The notes beneath the pieces were generated by a model. That model made no database searches, was not told the DNA's origin, and saw only the letters and a program-made list of their open reading frames with translations. This document shows, piece after piece, positions 1 to 6,095 of a stretch of DNA of 7,239 nucleotides (its first letter is position 1; each line of letters begins with the position of its first letter). This DNA comes from an uncultured Campylobacter sp. (lineage in GTDB: Bacteria > Campylobacterota > Campylobacteria > Campylobacterales > Campylobacteraceae): contig NZ_CALACG010000054.1 of NCBI RefSeq assembly GCF_937890585.1, positions 1 to 7,239 of the forward strand, written 5' to 3'. A program made the translations under genes and the position numbers.

Positions 1-29
1 GTTATTAACATTTGTAAAAGCTATTATTG

Positions 30-45
30 GTTGTAAATTTGCAAC
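30..45. repeat. Imperfect 16-bp palindrome
   Basis: The sequence GTTGTAAATTTGCAAC is a palindrome with one T/G mismatch on each side of the AAATTT core. Its GTTG and CAAC arms recur fused as GTTGCAAC at 193-200. This is the form expected of a binding site for a dimeric regulator, but AT-rich DNA yields such palindromes easily and I recognise no specific regulator. Confidence 0.3.
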
Positions 46-51
46 ATTTTT

Positions 52-66
52 TTCTAAAACTTAGAA
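52..66. repeat. Perfect 6-bp inverted repeat, 3-nt spacer
   Basis: TTCTAA (52-57) and TTAGAA (61-66) are exact reverse complements separated by AAC. On the minus strand the repeat lies just downstream of the TATAAT at 82-77, near the expected transcript start. It could be an operator or a short leader hairpin for the leftward gene. It is short and AT-rich, so chance is possible. Confidence 0.3.
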
Positions 67-76
67 CTTTGGTGCC

Positions 77-82
77 ATTATA
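77..82 (-). promoter_or_regulatory. Candidate -10 box (TATAAT), leftward promoter
   Basis: The minus strand reads TATAAT here, preceded by a T-rich stretch, which is the usual appearance of a Campylobacter housekeeping promoter. Transcription would leave the window to the left. The inverted repeat at 52-66 would fall at or shortly after the start of that transcript. There is no visible target gene within the window, so this is a motif-only call. Confidence 0.35.
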
Positions 83-251
83 CTATAAAAATAATATTTG
101 GGCCCTTGTTTTATTAAAATCAAATCGCCCTATAAAGAAATATAAATTTATTCTTAAGAAAATATTTTTTTAAGTCTTGATTGTGTAGAATGGTTGCAAC
201 TTTACAAAAATGGCATAAAAATATCATAACAAAAAGATAAAAAGCTAAATT

Positions 252-259
252 TATAGAAT
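252..259 (+). promoter_or_regulatory. Candidate -10 region for the TRAP operon
   Basis: TATAGAAT lies 33 bases before the ATG at 293 and would give a leader of roughly 28 bases. The A-rich stretch upstream fits Campylobacter promoters, which lack a strong -35. A second TAGAAT at 186-191, next to the palindrome GTTGCAAC, is an alternative. Neither has the full TGnTATAAT form, so the choice is uncertain. Confidence 0.3.
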
Positions 260-292
260 AAAATAGCCTTAAATTTTTTGAAAGGATTTTAG

Positions 293-1234
293 ATGAAAAC
301 TACTTCTTTAGCACTTGCTGGCTTGCTTTTAGCAACAACTCTCTCAGCAAAAGAATTTATCAGTATCGGCACTGGTGGCATGACAGGCACGTACTATCCG
401 ATAGGTGGAGCGATCTGCCGCTTGGCAAACAAAAACACCGATGTAAAATGTTCAGTCCAATCAACTGGCGGCTCAGTTTACAACGTAAATAACGTCCTCA
501 AAAAAGAGCTTACATTTGGTTTTGTCCAAAGTGACGTCGTCTATGATAAATTTAACGGCACTGGCAAATTTGACGGAGCAAAAGATGAAAATTTACGCTC
601 AGTAGTAGCTATCTATCCAGAACTTCTTGCATTTGTCGTGGCAAAAGATAGCGGCCTAACAAGCGATATCCAGTCGTTTGCAGGAAAAAAATACAACGTC
701 GGAAACCCAGGCAGCGGCAACGAAGTGAGCACACTCGAAGTATTTAATGCAAAGGGCTTTGATGTTAAAAATTTAGGCTACCGCGGCGTTTTAACAGTTG
801 GCGAATGCCCGCACGCACTAAAAGATAAAAAAATAGACGGATATAGCTTTGTTGTCGGCCACCCAACCGCAAACATCACTGACGCTGCGACATCTTTGCC
901 TATCGATATCCTAAACATCGAAGGTAGCGAGATCGATAAGCTTCTTATGGATAAGCCATACTTTGCAAAAGGTGTGATCCCAAAAGGCTCATACGATGGC
1001 GTCGATCACGATGTCAACACTATTGGCGTAAAGGCTGTTTTGGTTACTAATAAAGATACAAAAGATGAGGCTGTAAAGGCTGTGATAAAAGCTATTTTGG
1101 ATAACTTTGATGAGTATAAAACTCTTCACCCAGCACTAAAATCAGTAAATAAAGAAGATCTCGTCCAAGGTCTTTCAGCTCCGCTTCACCCAGCTGCAGA
1201 GGCTGCATTTAAAGAGGCTGGTATCTTAAAATAA
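293..1234 (+). CDS. TAXI-family TRAP transporter solute-binding protein
   Basis: This 313-residue protein is the periplasmic receptor of a TRAP importer. Residues 1-19 form a Sec signal peptide (a lysine at position 2, a hydrophobic core, and a cleavage site after LSA). The mature N-terminus carries the TAXI hallmark GTGGMTGTYYPIGGAICRL (residues 26-44), followed by the STGGS motif (57-61) and VQSD further on. Cys42 and Cys53 sit where many TAXI proteins have a pair, so a disulfide is likely (inference); a third cysteine is at 172. Length is normal for the family. AAAGGA at 281-286 is a good ribosome site six bases before the ATG. The permease gene follows after 86 bases. Some characterised TAXI receptors bind glutamate or related dicarboxylates, but the ligand here cannot be read from sequence. 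Family assignment is firm. Confidence 0.93.
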   Translation: MKTTSLALAGLLLATTLSAKEFISIGTGGMTGTYYPIGGAICRLANKNTDVKCSVQSTGGSVYNVNNVLKKELTFGFVQSDVVYDKFNGTGKFDGAKDENLRSVVAIYPELLAFVVAKDSGLTSDIQSFAGKKYNVGNPGSGNEVSTLEVFNAKGFDVKNLGYRGVLTVGECPHALKDKKIDGYSFVVGHPTANITDAATSLPIDILNIEGSEIDKLLMDKPYFAKGVIPKGSYDGVDHDVNTIGVKAVLVTNKDTKDEAVKAVIKAILDNFDEYKTLHPALKSVNKEDLVQGLSAPLHPAAEAAFKEAGILK

Positions 1235-1242
1235 CTCAAATT

Positions 1243-1264
1243 TCCAGGGGCTTTCGCCTCTGGA
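1243..1264 (+). terminator. Intercistronic hairpin in the TRAP operon (attenuator or mRNA-stabilising)
   Basis: TCCAGGGGC (1243-1251) pairs with GCCTCTGGA (1256-1264) around the loop TTTC, giving nine pairs including one G-U. It begins eight bases after the stop codon of the binding-protein gene. It is followed by mixed A/T rather than a clean U run, so it is more likely a partial terminator or a 3'-end stabiliser than a full stop. Such hairpins are common after binding-protein genes and raise their expression relative to the membrane components. Confidence 0.6.
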
Positions 1265-1320
1265 GAATTTAAATATGCAAATTCATTTAAATTTTTATAT
1301 TTAAATTTTAAAGGAGAGAG

Positions 1321-3387
1321 ATGAACGAAGTCAAAGACAACGAAGAACAATTTGTCGAGGTAAAAACAAGGGAGATAAATAGCAATTTTTACAACTATTT
1401 CATCGCATTTGCGTGTTTCTCTTGGTCGGTTTTTCAGCTTTATATAGCGTATTTCCCACTAAATACTAACATTTCGCGCTCAGTGCACCTAGCTTTTGCG
1501 GTTGGGCTTGTATTTTTGCTCTATCCAGTCACTTTTCATAAAAAGGCTCACTCAAGTTTGCCGTTTTACGACCTAGTTTTTTGCGTAGTAGGCGTTGTTG
1601 CCGTGCTTTATCCAGCGGTTTATTTTTATGAGCTAGCTGATAGGACTGGGGATTATATCACCCAAGACGTAGTTATCTCATTTATCGCTATCTTTATCTT
1701 ACTTGAAGGCGGCAGACGCGTGATGGGGCCAGCTCTTGGTATCATCTGCGCTATATTTTTGATATATGACCACTTTGGCCCTTATATGCCAGATATCATC
1801 GCTCATCAGGGCGCTAGCTTAGAAAAGATCGCGGGACATATGTTTTTAACGACAGAGGGCGTCTTTGGCGTGCCTATCGGTGTTAGCGTTAGTTTTATCT
1901 ACCTTTTTGTTCTTTTTGGCTCACTACTTGAGCGAGCTGGCGCTGGACAATACTTCATAAATTTAGCCTTCTCACTTCTTGGCAAATATAGAGGCGGCCC
2001 AGCCAAAGCCTCAGTCATCGCAAGTGGCCTAACTGGCATGGTTTCAGGCAGCTCAACAGCAAACGTCGTAACCGTTGGTACATTTACTATACCACTTATG
2101 AAAAAAGCTGGTCTTTCACGCACAAAAGCTGGAGCTATCGAGGTTGCAGCTGGCGTAAATGGACAGCTCATGCCACCTATCATGGGTGCGGCTGCTTTTA
2201 TCATCGCTGAGTTTTTGGGTATGACATATACAAATGTTATGATGGCAGCGGTTATCCCAGCATTTGCTTGTTATTTGTCGCTATTTTTCATCGTGCATTT
2301 AGAGAGCGTCAAACTTGGACTAAAGGGCATAAATCAGAGCGAATTTCACTCAAGATTTAAAATTTTTGTTAGCGGTCTTCACTATATAACGCCGATTCTA
2401 ATCTTGCTTTACACGCTTTTAATAGCAAAAGAGTCAGCCATAGCTGCAGCTTTTAATGCGATAGGATTTTTATTTTTGATAATGATCTTTCAAGAGCCAA
2501 CTAAAAAGCTAGCAAGTGGTGAAAAAGTAGGCATAAACGACGTGCTTCTTGGCTTTGAGGATATATTTTGGGCGATGGTCGCAGCTGCAAAGAGCATGAC
2601 TACAATAGCCATCGCAACCGCGCTTGCAGGCATCATCGTGGGCTCTATCTCGCTAACTGGCCTTGGTCAAGTACTTTCTGATCTAGTCGAGCTTCTAGCG
2701 GGCGATAATATCATGATGATCCTACTTCTTACAGCTCTTATGTCGCTCATCCTTGGCATGGGGCTTCCAACGACAGCAAACTACATCGTCGTCTCAAGCC
2801 TTGTAGCACCTGTCATTTTATTTTTAGCGCATAAAAATGGTTTCTTGATCCCAGCTATCGCTGTGCATCTTTTTGTCTTTTACTTTGGAATTTTAGCTGA
2901 TGACACGCCGCCAGTTGGCATCGCAGCCTACGCAGCAGCGGGCATTGCCAAGGCAAATCCAATAACCGTTGGCGTTCAAGGATTTTTTTACGATTTAAGA
3001 ACGGCGATCTTGCCATTTGCCTTTTTCTTTAACAACAAACTTATGCTAATTGAGAGCATAAACACGAGCGATCCGCTTGATTCAAAAGGAATAGTCTGGA
3101 TGAGTAATCCGCTTGAAATTTTACTCGTCTTTGGCATGGCGATCGTGGGAATGTTTGCCTTTTCTAGCTTGCTTCAAGGATACTACGTCACAAAGCTTAG
3201 GATTTGGGAGAGGTTGCTACTTATCCCTGTCGTGCCACTAGCTCTTGTGCCAAATATCTGCGTAAAATTTGGTCTGATGCCAAACGAATACACAGCCTAT
3301 ATCGTGGCAGCTGCTCTTTATGGCTTTGTCTTTATGACTCAGTGGGGCATAAAAGATAAACCGCTCGATCAAATAAGAGCGATTTAA
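1321..3387 (+). CDS. TRAP transporter permease, fused 4TM/12TM subunits (TAXI type)
   Basis: This 688-residue inner-membrane protein joins the small DctQ-like and large DctM-like TRAP subunits in one chain and uses an ion gradient to import the ligand delivered by the upstream receptor. A hydrophilic N-terminus of about 22 residues precedes hydrophobic segments near 24-45, 54-72, 82-104 and 113-150, which form the Q-like part. The DctM part starts near residue 170 and carries the family motifs SGSSTANVV (242-250), GQLMPPIMGAAAF (281 onward), GLPTTANY (481-488) and DDTPPVGIA (527 onward). Length fits TAXI fusion permeases, and no frame break is visible. AAGGAG at 1311-1316 is a strong ribosome site four bases before the ATG. 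Same strand and close spacing make it an operon with the receptor gene. The inverted repeat at 3390 follows directly after the stop. Confidence 0.95.
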   Translation: MNEVKDNEEQFVEVKTREINSNFYNYFIAFACFSWSVFQLYIAYFPLNTNISRSVHLAFAVGLVFLLYPVTFHKKAHSSLPFYDLVFCVVGVVAVLYPAVYFYELADRTGDYITQDVVISFIAIFILLEGGRRVMGPALGIICAIFLIYDHFGPYMPDIIAHQGASLEKIAGHMFLTTEGVFGVPIGVSVSFIYLFVLFGSLLERAGAGQYFINLAFSLLGKYRGGPAKASVIASGLTGMVSGSSTANVVTVGTFTIPLMKKAGLSRTKAGAIEVAAGVNGQLMPPIMGAAAFIIAEFLGMTYTNVMMAAVIPAFACYLSLFFIVHLESVKLGLKGINQSEFHSRFKIFVSGLHYITPILILLYTLLIAKESAIAAAFNAIGFLFLIMIFQEPTKKLASGEKVGINDVLLGFEDIFWAMVAAAKSMTTIAIATALAGIIVGSISLTGLGQVLSDLVELLAGDNIMMILLLTALMSLILGMGLPTTANYIVVSSLVAPVILFLAHKNGFLIPAIAVHLFVFYFGILADDTPPVGIAAYAAAGIAKANPITVGVQGFFYDLRTAILPFAFFFNNKLMLIESINTSDPLDSKGIVWMSNPLEILLVFGMAIVGMFAFSSLLQGYYVTKLRIWERLLLIPVVPLALVPNICVKFGLMPNEYTAYIVAAALYGFVFMTQWGIKDKPLDQIRAI

Positions 3388-3389
3388 CA

Positions 3390-3413
3390 CTAGGCAAGAG
3401 CCCTCTTGCCTAG
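3390..3413 (+). terminator. Strong inverted repeat ending the TRAP operon
   Basis: CTAGGCAAGAG (3390-3400) and CTCTTGCCTAG (3403-3413) are exact reverse complements with two bases between them; in RNA the loop would open to four or more. The stem starts two bases after the permease stop codon and is followed by ACTTTTAAATTT, a modest T-rich tail on the plus strand. The minus-strand tail is poor in T, so it mainly serves the TRAP operon, though it may also shield it from readthrough of the convergent gene. Confidence 0.75.
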
Positions 3414-3484
3414 ACTTTTAAATTTATTTATAAATTTCTATTTATTTTGTAAAAAGTGAGATTTAGGCTTTAAAAACGTAAAGA

Positions 3485-3970
3485 TCAAAGTTGTTTTGAG
3501 CGTTTTAGATCGCCTGCAAACTCGCAAGACATCTTATCATTTAGCTTGCAGCCTTTTACTAAGAAGGTGTAAGCCTCTTTAAATTTCTTAGCTTCTATTA
3601 GTATCGAGCCTATCATGCCACAAGAGTAGCCGTCATTTTGCTCGCAAGCTTTGCTAAAAAGCTCTCTTGCTTTTTGCGGATCGCTATTTAGATAAATTCC
3701 GCCAGCTGCTGAGCAACCCTCTTTTTCGCCGCCTTGGCAAGCTTTATTGTAAAGCTCTAGTGCTTTGGTGATATCTGGCACGTCAGTTTTGCCTAGCTGA
3801 TATATAGCGCCTGCTTTTAGGCATGATCTTGCGTCATTTGCCGCGCAACCTGCTTCAAATTTAGCCAAGGCTTCTTTGAAATTTGAGCCTGCATAGGCAT
3901 TTAGTCCAGCCTCAAATTCACTTCCAAATGCGCAAAGGGCAAGAAGCGGGATAAAAATCATCTTTTTCAT
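3485..3970 (-). CDS. Secreted Sel1-like repeat protein with paired cysteines (Hcp-like)
   Basis: The product is 161 residues when begun at the ATG at 3970, which is preceded by AAGGA at a good distance and starts a clear signal peptide (KK, then a hydrophobic core, likely cut after AFG at residue 16). A start 39 bases further upstream is open but would bury the signal peptide. The mature part is made of about four alpha-alpha repeats of the Sel1/TPR type, each with two cysteines seven residues apart: 42/50, 78/86, 109/117 and 141/149. This matches the disulfide-stapled repeats of Helicobacter cysteine-rich proteins (Hcp), which are periplasmic or secreted. Cys13 lies inside the signal peptide with Leu before it, so it is not a good lipobox. 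The exact role is unknown; beta-lactamase labels given to relatives should not be carried over. It appears to have its own promoter. Confidence 0.85.
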   Translation of the reverse strand: MKKMIFIPLLALCAFGSEFEAGLNAYAGSNFKEALAKFEAGCAANDARSCLKAGAIYQLGKTDVPDITKALELYNKACQGGEKEGCSAAGGIYLNSDPQKARELFSKACEQNDGYSCGMIGSILIEAKKFKEAYTFLVKGCKLNDKMSCEFAGDLKRSKQL

Positions 3971-3978
3971 CAAATTTT

Positions 3979-3983
3979 CCTTT
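3979..3983 (-). promoter_or_regulatory. Ribosome binding site deciding the Hcp-like gene start
   Basis: The minus strand reads AAGGA followed by AAAATTTG-type spacer and then the ATG at 3970. This places a good Shine-Dalgarno before the start that opens the signal peptide. The more distal in-frame ATG at 4009 lacks an equivalent and would lie at or before the candidate transcript start. Confidence 0.6.
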
Positions 3984-3999
3984 TGTAAAGTAATATGCA

Positions 4000-4008
4000 A
4001 TTTTAACA
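4000..4008 (-). promoter_or_regulatory. Extended -10 promoter of the Hcp-like gene
   Basis: The minus strand reads TGTTAAAAT, a TGn extended -10 with TAAAAT, about 30 bases before the ATG at 3970. It would give a leader of roughly 20 bases containing the ribosome site. This suggests the gene is transcribed separately from the YgjP gene that ends at 4041. Confidence 0.5.
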
Positions 4009-4040
4009 TATTAAATTTACACTTACTTGATGAAAAATAA

Positions 4041-4703
4041 TTACGATTTTAAAATTTGCTCTTGCGCTTTGTAATCAGGCATGATGGCTTCTATAAATTT
4101 ATAAAAGCTGCTTTGGTGGTGCGGGTAGAGCAGGTGAGTAAGCTCATGAAGTACGACGTAGCGCACGGCTGAGAGCGGCTTTTCTATAAGCCTTAGGCTT
4201 AAGTTTATATAGCCTTTTTTATGGTTGCAGCTCCCCCAGCGAGTTTTGCTATTTCGTATGACGATGCGACTAACTGGCTTGTTGATATGAGGCTGATAGT
4301 AGCTTACAAGCTCCAAAAATAGCTCTTTTGCTCTTGCTTTTTTAAAGCGTTCAAGCGCCTTTAAATTTGGCGTTATGATAAATTTATCTTCAAAAAAAGG
4401 CTCTTTTGCGCTCTCATCAAATTTGATCTTGTAAATTTGCCCAAGAAATTTCATCTCATCATCTTTTGGTAAATTTAAAAGAGCTTTTTTATAAGAGTTT
4501 TCAAGCCAAATTCTGTGCGTTTCAAGAAAGCCAAGAGCCATCTTTTGCGTGCTATAAAATGGCATAGAAAGCGTGATCTTAGCATCCTTGCCAACTCTTA
4601 GGCGCATAGCCTTTACGTTTGTTTTAAAATTTACTAAAACGCTTAGACCATAAAAGTCTAAATTTACGCTCTTTTGCCTCAAACTAGGCGTTTTTCTTGC
4701 CAC
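4041..4703 (-). CDS. YgjP-type metallohydrolase (DUF45, HExxH zinc-peptidase-like)
   Basis: I place the start at the GTG at 4703, giving 220 residues, because GGAGAAG lies six bases before it. A GTG at 4748 would add 15 residues that do not resemble the family. Conserved features are the RWGSC motif (155-159), the NLSLRLI strand, the metal-binding HELTH (186-190), a third likely ligand His196 four residues before Phe200, and a MPDYK motif near the C-terminus. The N-terminal half has the family's strand-rich region. YgjP proteins resemble zinc metallopeptidases of the M48/SprT kind; the substrate is not established, and I see no signal peptide, so a cytoplasmic protein is expected. The start overlaps the end of the MATE gene by 25 bases, so translation is probably coupled to it. 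Family call is firm, function open. Confidence 0.88.
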   Translation of the reverse strand: MARKTPSLRQKSVNLDFYGLSVLVNFKTNVKAMRLRVGKDAKITLSMPFYSTQKMALGFLETHRIWLENSYKKALLNLPKDDEMKFLGQIYKIKFDESAKEPFFEDKFIITPNLKALERFKKARAKELFLELVSYYQPHINKPVSRIVIRNSKTRWGSCNHKKGYINLSLRLIEKPLSAVRYVVLHELTHLLYPHHQSSFYKFIEAIMPDYKAQEQILKS

Positions 4704-5998
4704 TTTTTGCTTCTCCAGCGCCAGGTATTTGCAAGGCCTCTTAGCCACTCATCAGCGCAAAATCCTATCCAAACGCCAATAATGCCCCAGCCAAGGTGTA
4801 TGCCTAAGAAATATCCAAGCGGCAGCGAAAGCCCCCACATAAAGATAAGCCCAGTTGCAAGTGGGAATTTCGCGTCGCCACTTGCGCGAAGGGCATTTAC
4901 TATGACGATGTTAAAGGTTCTGCCAGCCTCTAGCACGATCGAGAGCGTAAAGAGTGGTAGCATTATCTTGCGCAAGTTCTCATCTAAATTTAGTGCGTCC
5001 ATGATCTTATACTTTAAGGCGTAGGCGATCAAAACGACGACGAGCGTGATAGAAATGCCAAGCCACAAGGCTTTAAAGGTTCTTGCGTAAGCCTCGTTAA
5101 ACTCGCTAGCTCCCACTAAATGCCCCACGATGACCTCGTTTGCCACGCTGATACTCGCTCCACAAAGCAAGATGAGAAGTGTGATCTGAAAGTAGATCGT
5201 CTGCACGCTAAGAGTTGCCTCGCCCATGCTCGCGATAAAGCCAAATGCGACCATGTATTGCGCCATCCAGAGTAAATTTTCGCCAGCACTTGGCAGACCA
5301 ACTGAGAGTATTTTCTTTAAAATTCCAAACGGCACGACAAGCAGTTTGCTAAGATAAATTCTAACTTTTGCCACGCGTATGAGCATGTAAAGTAGGACAA
5401 AAACGCCAATAAGCCTACCTACAAATGTCGAGATAGCAACACCTTGCAAGCCTAAATTTGGCAGATCAAACCAGCCAAAAAGGGCGATGGCGTTGCCAAA
5501 AATGGTGATGATGTTCATCAAAACTGAAGTTAGCATGACCGCGGTTGCTAGATTATAGACGCGAAGCACCGCAGCTAGCACCATGCCGATGCCATCAAAT
5601 AGCAAGGCAAAGCCAAGGATGTGAAGGTATGAGAAGCTATCGTTTATGAGATCACTTGGCACGTTTAGTAAATTTAAGATGTTGTAGCCAAAGAGGTAGA
5701 TGATGATGGCTGAAGCTATGCCAAAGATCGTATTTGACGTGATGCTTGCGTGTATGACGCTTGAGGCTAGCTCATTTTGCTTTGCTCCAAGAGCTTGTGC
5801 GACGACGACTGAGCAGCCCATGCTAAGGAAGTTAAAAATAGTCATAAAAAGGTCCATCACTTGATTACCTGCACCCATGGCGCCAACTAGATGTACGCTC
5901 ACTTTTGTCACCATGTAGGTGTTGATGATGAGCGTTATAAAGTGCAAAAACATATCTAAAAATATAGGGACGACCAGTTTTTTCATAGAAAGATTCAT
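4679..5998 (-). CDS. MATE-family multidrug/cation antiporter
   Basis: This 439-residue inner-membrane protein belongs to the MATE family, which exports drugs and other organic cations in exchange for Na+ or H+. Hydrophobicity suggests the usual twelve segments in two six-helix lobes. The first lobe has a PIFLDMF stretch (11-17) in TM1 and the GCSVVVAQALGAKQ motif (61-74); the second lobe opens with GLPSAGEN (234-241) and repeats the pattern with a VANEVIVGHLVGA stretch. The C-terminus ends in a charged tail after TM12. Length is normal for the family. The ATG at 5998 has only a weak site (GAGAAA) before it; ATG at 5986 is an alternative without a site. The gene is the first of a two-gene unit with YgjP and is divergent from the ABC-F gene. 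Substrate cannot be deduced from sequence. Confidence 0.92.
   Translation of the reverse strand: MNLSMKKLVVPIFLDMFLHFITLIINTYMVTKVSVHLVGAMGAGNQVMDLFMTIFNFLSMGCSVVVAQALGAKQNELASSVIHASITSNTIFGIASAIIIYLFGYNILNLLNVPSDLINDSFSYLHILGFALLFDGIGMVLAAVLRVYNLATAVMLTSVLMNIITIFGNAIALFGWFDLPNLGLQGVAISTFVGRLIGVFVLLYMLIRVAKVRIYLSKLLVVPFGILKKILSVGLPSAGENLLWMAQYMVAFGFIASMGEATLSVQTIYFQITLLILLCGASISVANEVIVGHLVGASEFNEAYARTFKALWLGISITLVVVLIAYALKYKIMDALNLDENLRKIMLPLFTLSIVLEAGRTFNIVIVNALRASGDAKFPLATGLIFMWGLSLPLGYFLGIHLGWGIIGVWIGFCADEWLRGLANTWRWRSKKWQEKRLV
4710..4716 (-). promoter_or_regulatory. Ribosome binding site inside the MATE gene, for the YgjP start
   Basis: The minus strand reads GGAGAAG, then CAAAAA, then GTG at 4703. 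This is the best Shine-Dalgarno near any possible start of the YgjP frame. It lies within the last codons of the MATE gene, which implies translational coupling. Alternatives are a GTG at 4748 and a TTG at 4682 that overlaps the MATE stop as TTGA; both lack a comparable site. Confidence 0.6.
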
Positions 5999-6027
5999 AA
6001 ATTTCTCGCTTTTTAAATTTTGGGGCG

Positions 6028-6033
6028 ATTATA
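6028..6033 (-). promoter_or_regulatory. -10 box (TATAAT) of the MATE-YgjP operon
   Basis: The minus strand reads TATAAT here, 29 bases before the MATE start codon, preceded by TTTGGC. Transcription would begin near 6021. The box lies only 28 bases from the oppositely directed TATAAT at 6062, so the two promoters share most of their upstream DNA. Confidence 0.6.
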
Positions 6034-6058
6034 GCCAAATTAGGTTTTAGCTCCCTTT

Positions 6059-6067
6059 TGATATAAT
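6059..6067 (+). promoter_or_regulatory. Extended -10 promoter (TGATATAAT) of the ABC-F gene
   Basis: TTTTGATATAAT matches the Campylobacter housekeeping consensus TTTTGnTATAAT. The start codon is 28 bases downstream of the box, giving a leader of about 20 bases that includes GAGAG at 6087-6091 as ribosome site. Confidence 0.7.
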
Positions 6068-6095
6068 CCAAAAAATTTAAAATTTTGAGAGAAAA

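Larger units (their letters stand above)
1..292. other. AT-rich non-coding control region upstream of the TRAP operon
   Basis: I see no credible gene on either strand here; short ATG-initiated frames stop quickly and lack Shine-Dalgarno sequences. The region is strongly AT-rich and holds several inverted repeats: an imperfect 16-bp palindrome at 30-45, a perfect 6-bp inverted repeat at 52-57/61-66, an imperfect hairpin at 100-130 and the 8-bp palindrome GTTGCAAC at 193-200. A TATAAT on the minus strand (82-77) suggests a promoter reading leftward out of the window, so the region may separate two divergent transcripts. The gene to the left is not visible. Confidence 0.6.

Noticed and set aside
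100..130. Imperfect hairpin with GGGC/GCCC ends considered as a rho-independent terminator
   Set aside because: The stem is broken by an internal loop and a T/T mismatch, neither side has a convincing T run, and no gene ends nearby within the window.
1266..1310. ATTTAAAT repeats considered as an operator or a repeat element
   Set aside because: AAATTT/TTTAAA words are abundant in spacers and codons throughout this genome, so the repetition is expected from composition.
1899..2204. Open frame of 101 codons on the minus strand
   Set aside because: It is antisense to the SGSSTANVV region of the TRAP permease and has no independent support.
4674..5024. Open frame of 116 codons on the plus strand
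   Set aside because: It lies antisense to the C-terminal part of the MATE gene, has low-complexity Ser/Pro-rich content, and no ribosome site or family motif.
5865..6071. Open frame of 68 codons on the minus strand spanning the divergent promoter region
   Set aside because: It reads through the likely promoter and start of the MATE gene in another frame and would require transcription from before the ABC-F -10 box; no ribosome site or homology is apparent.
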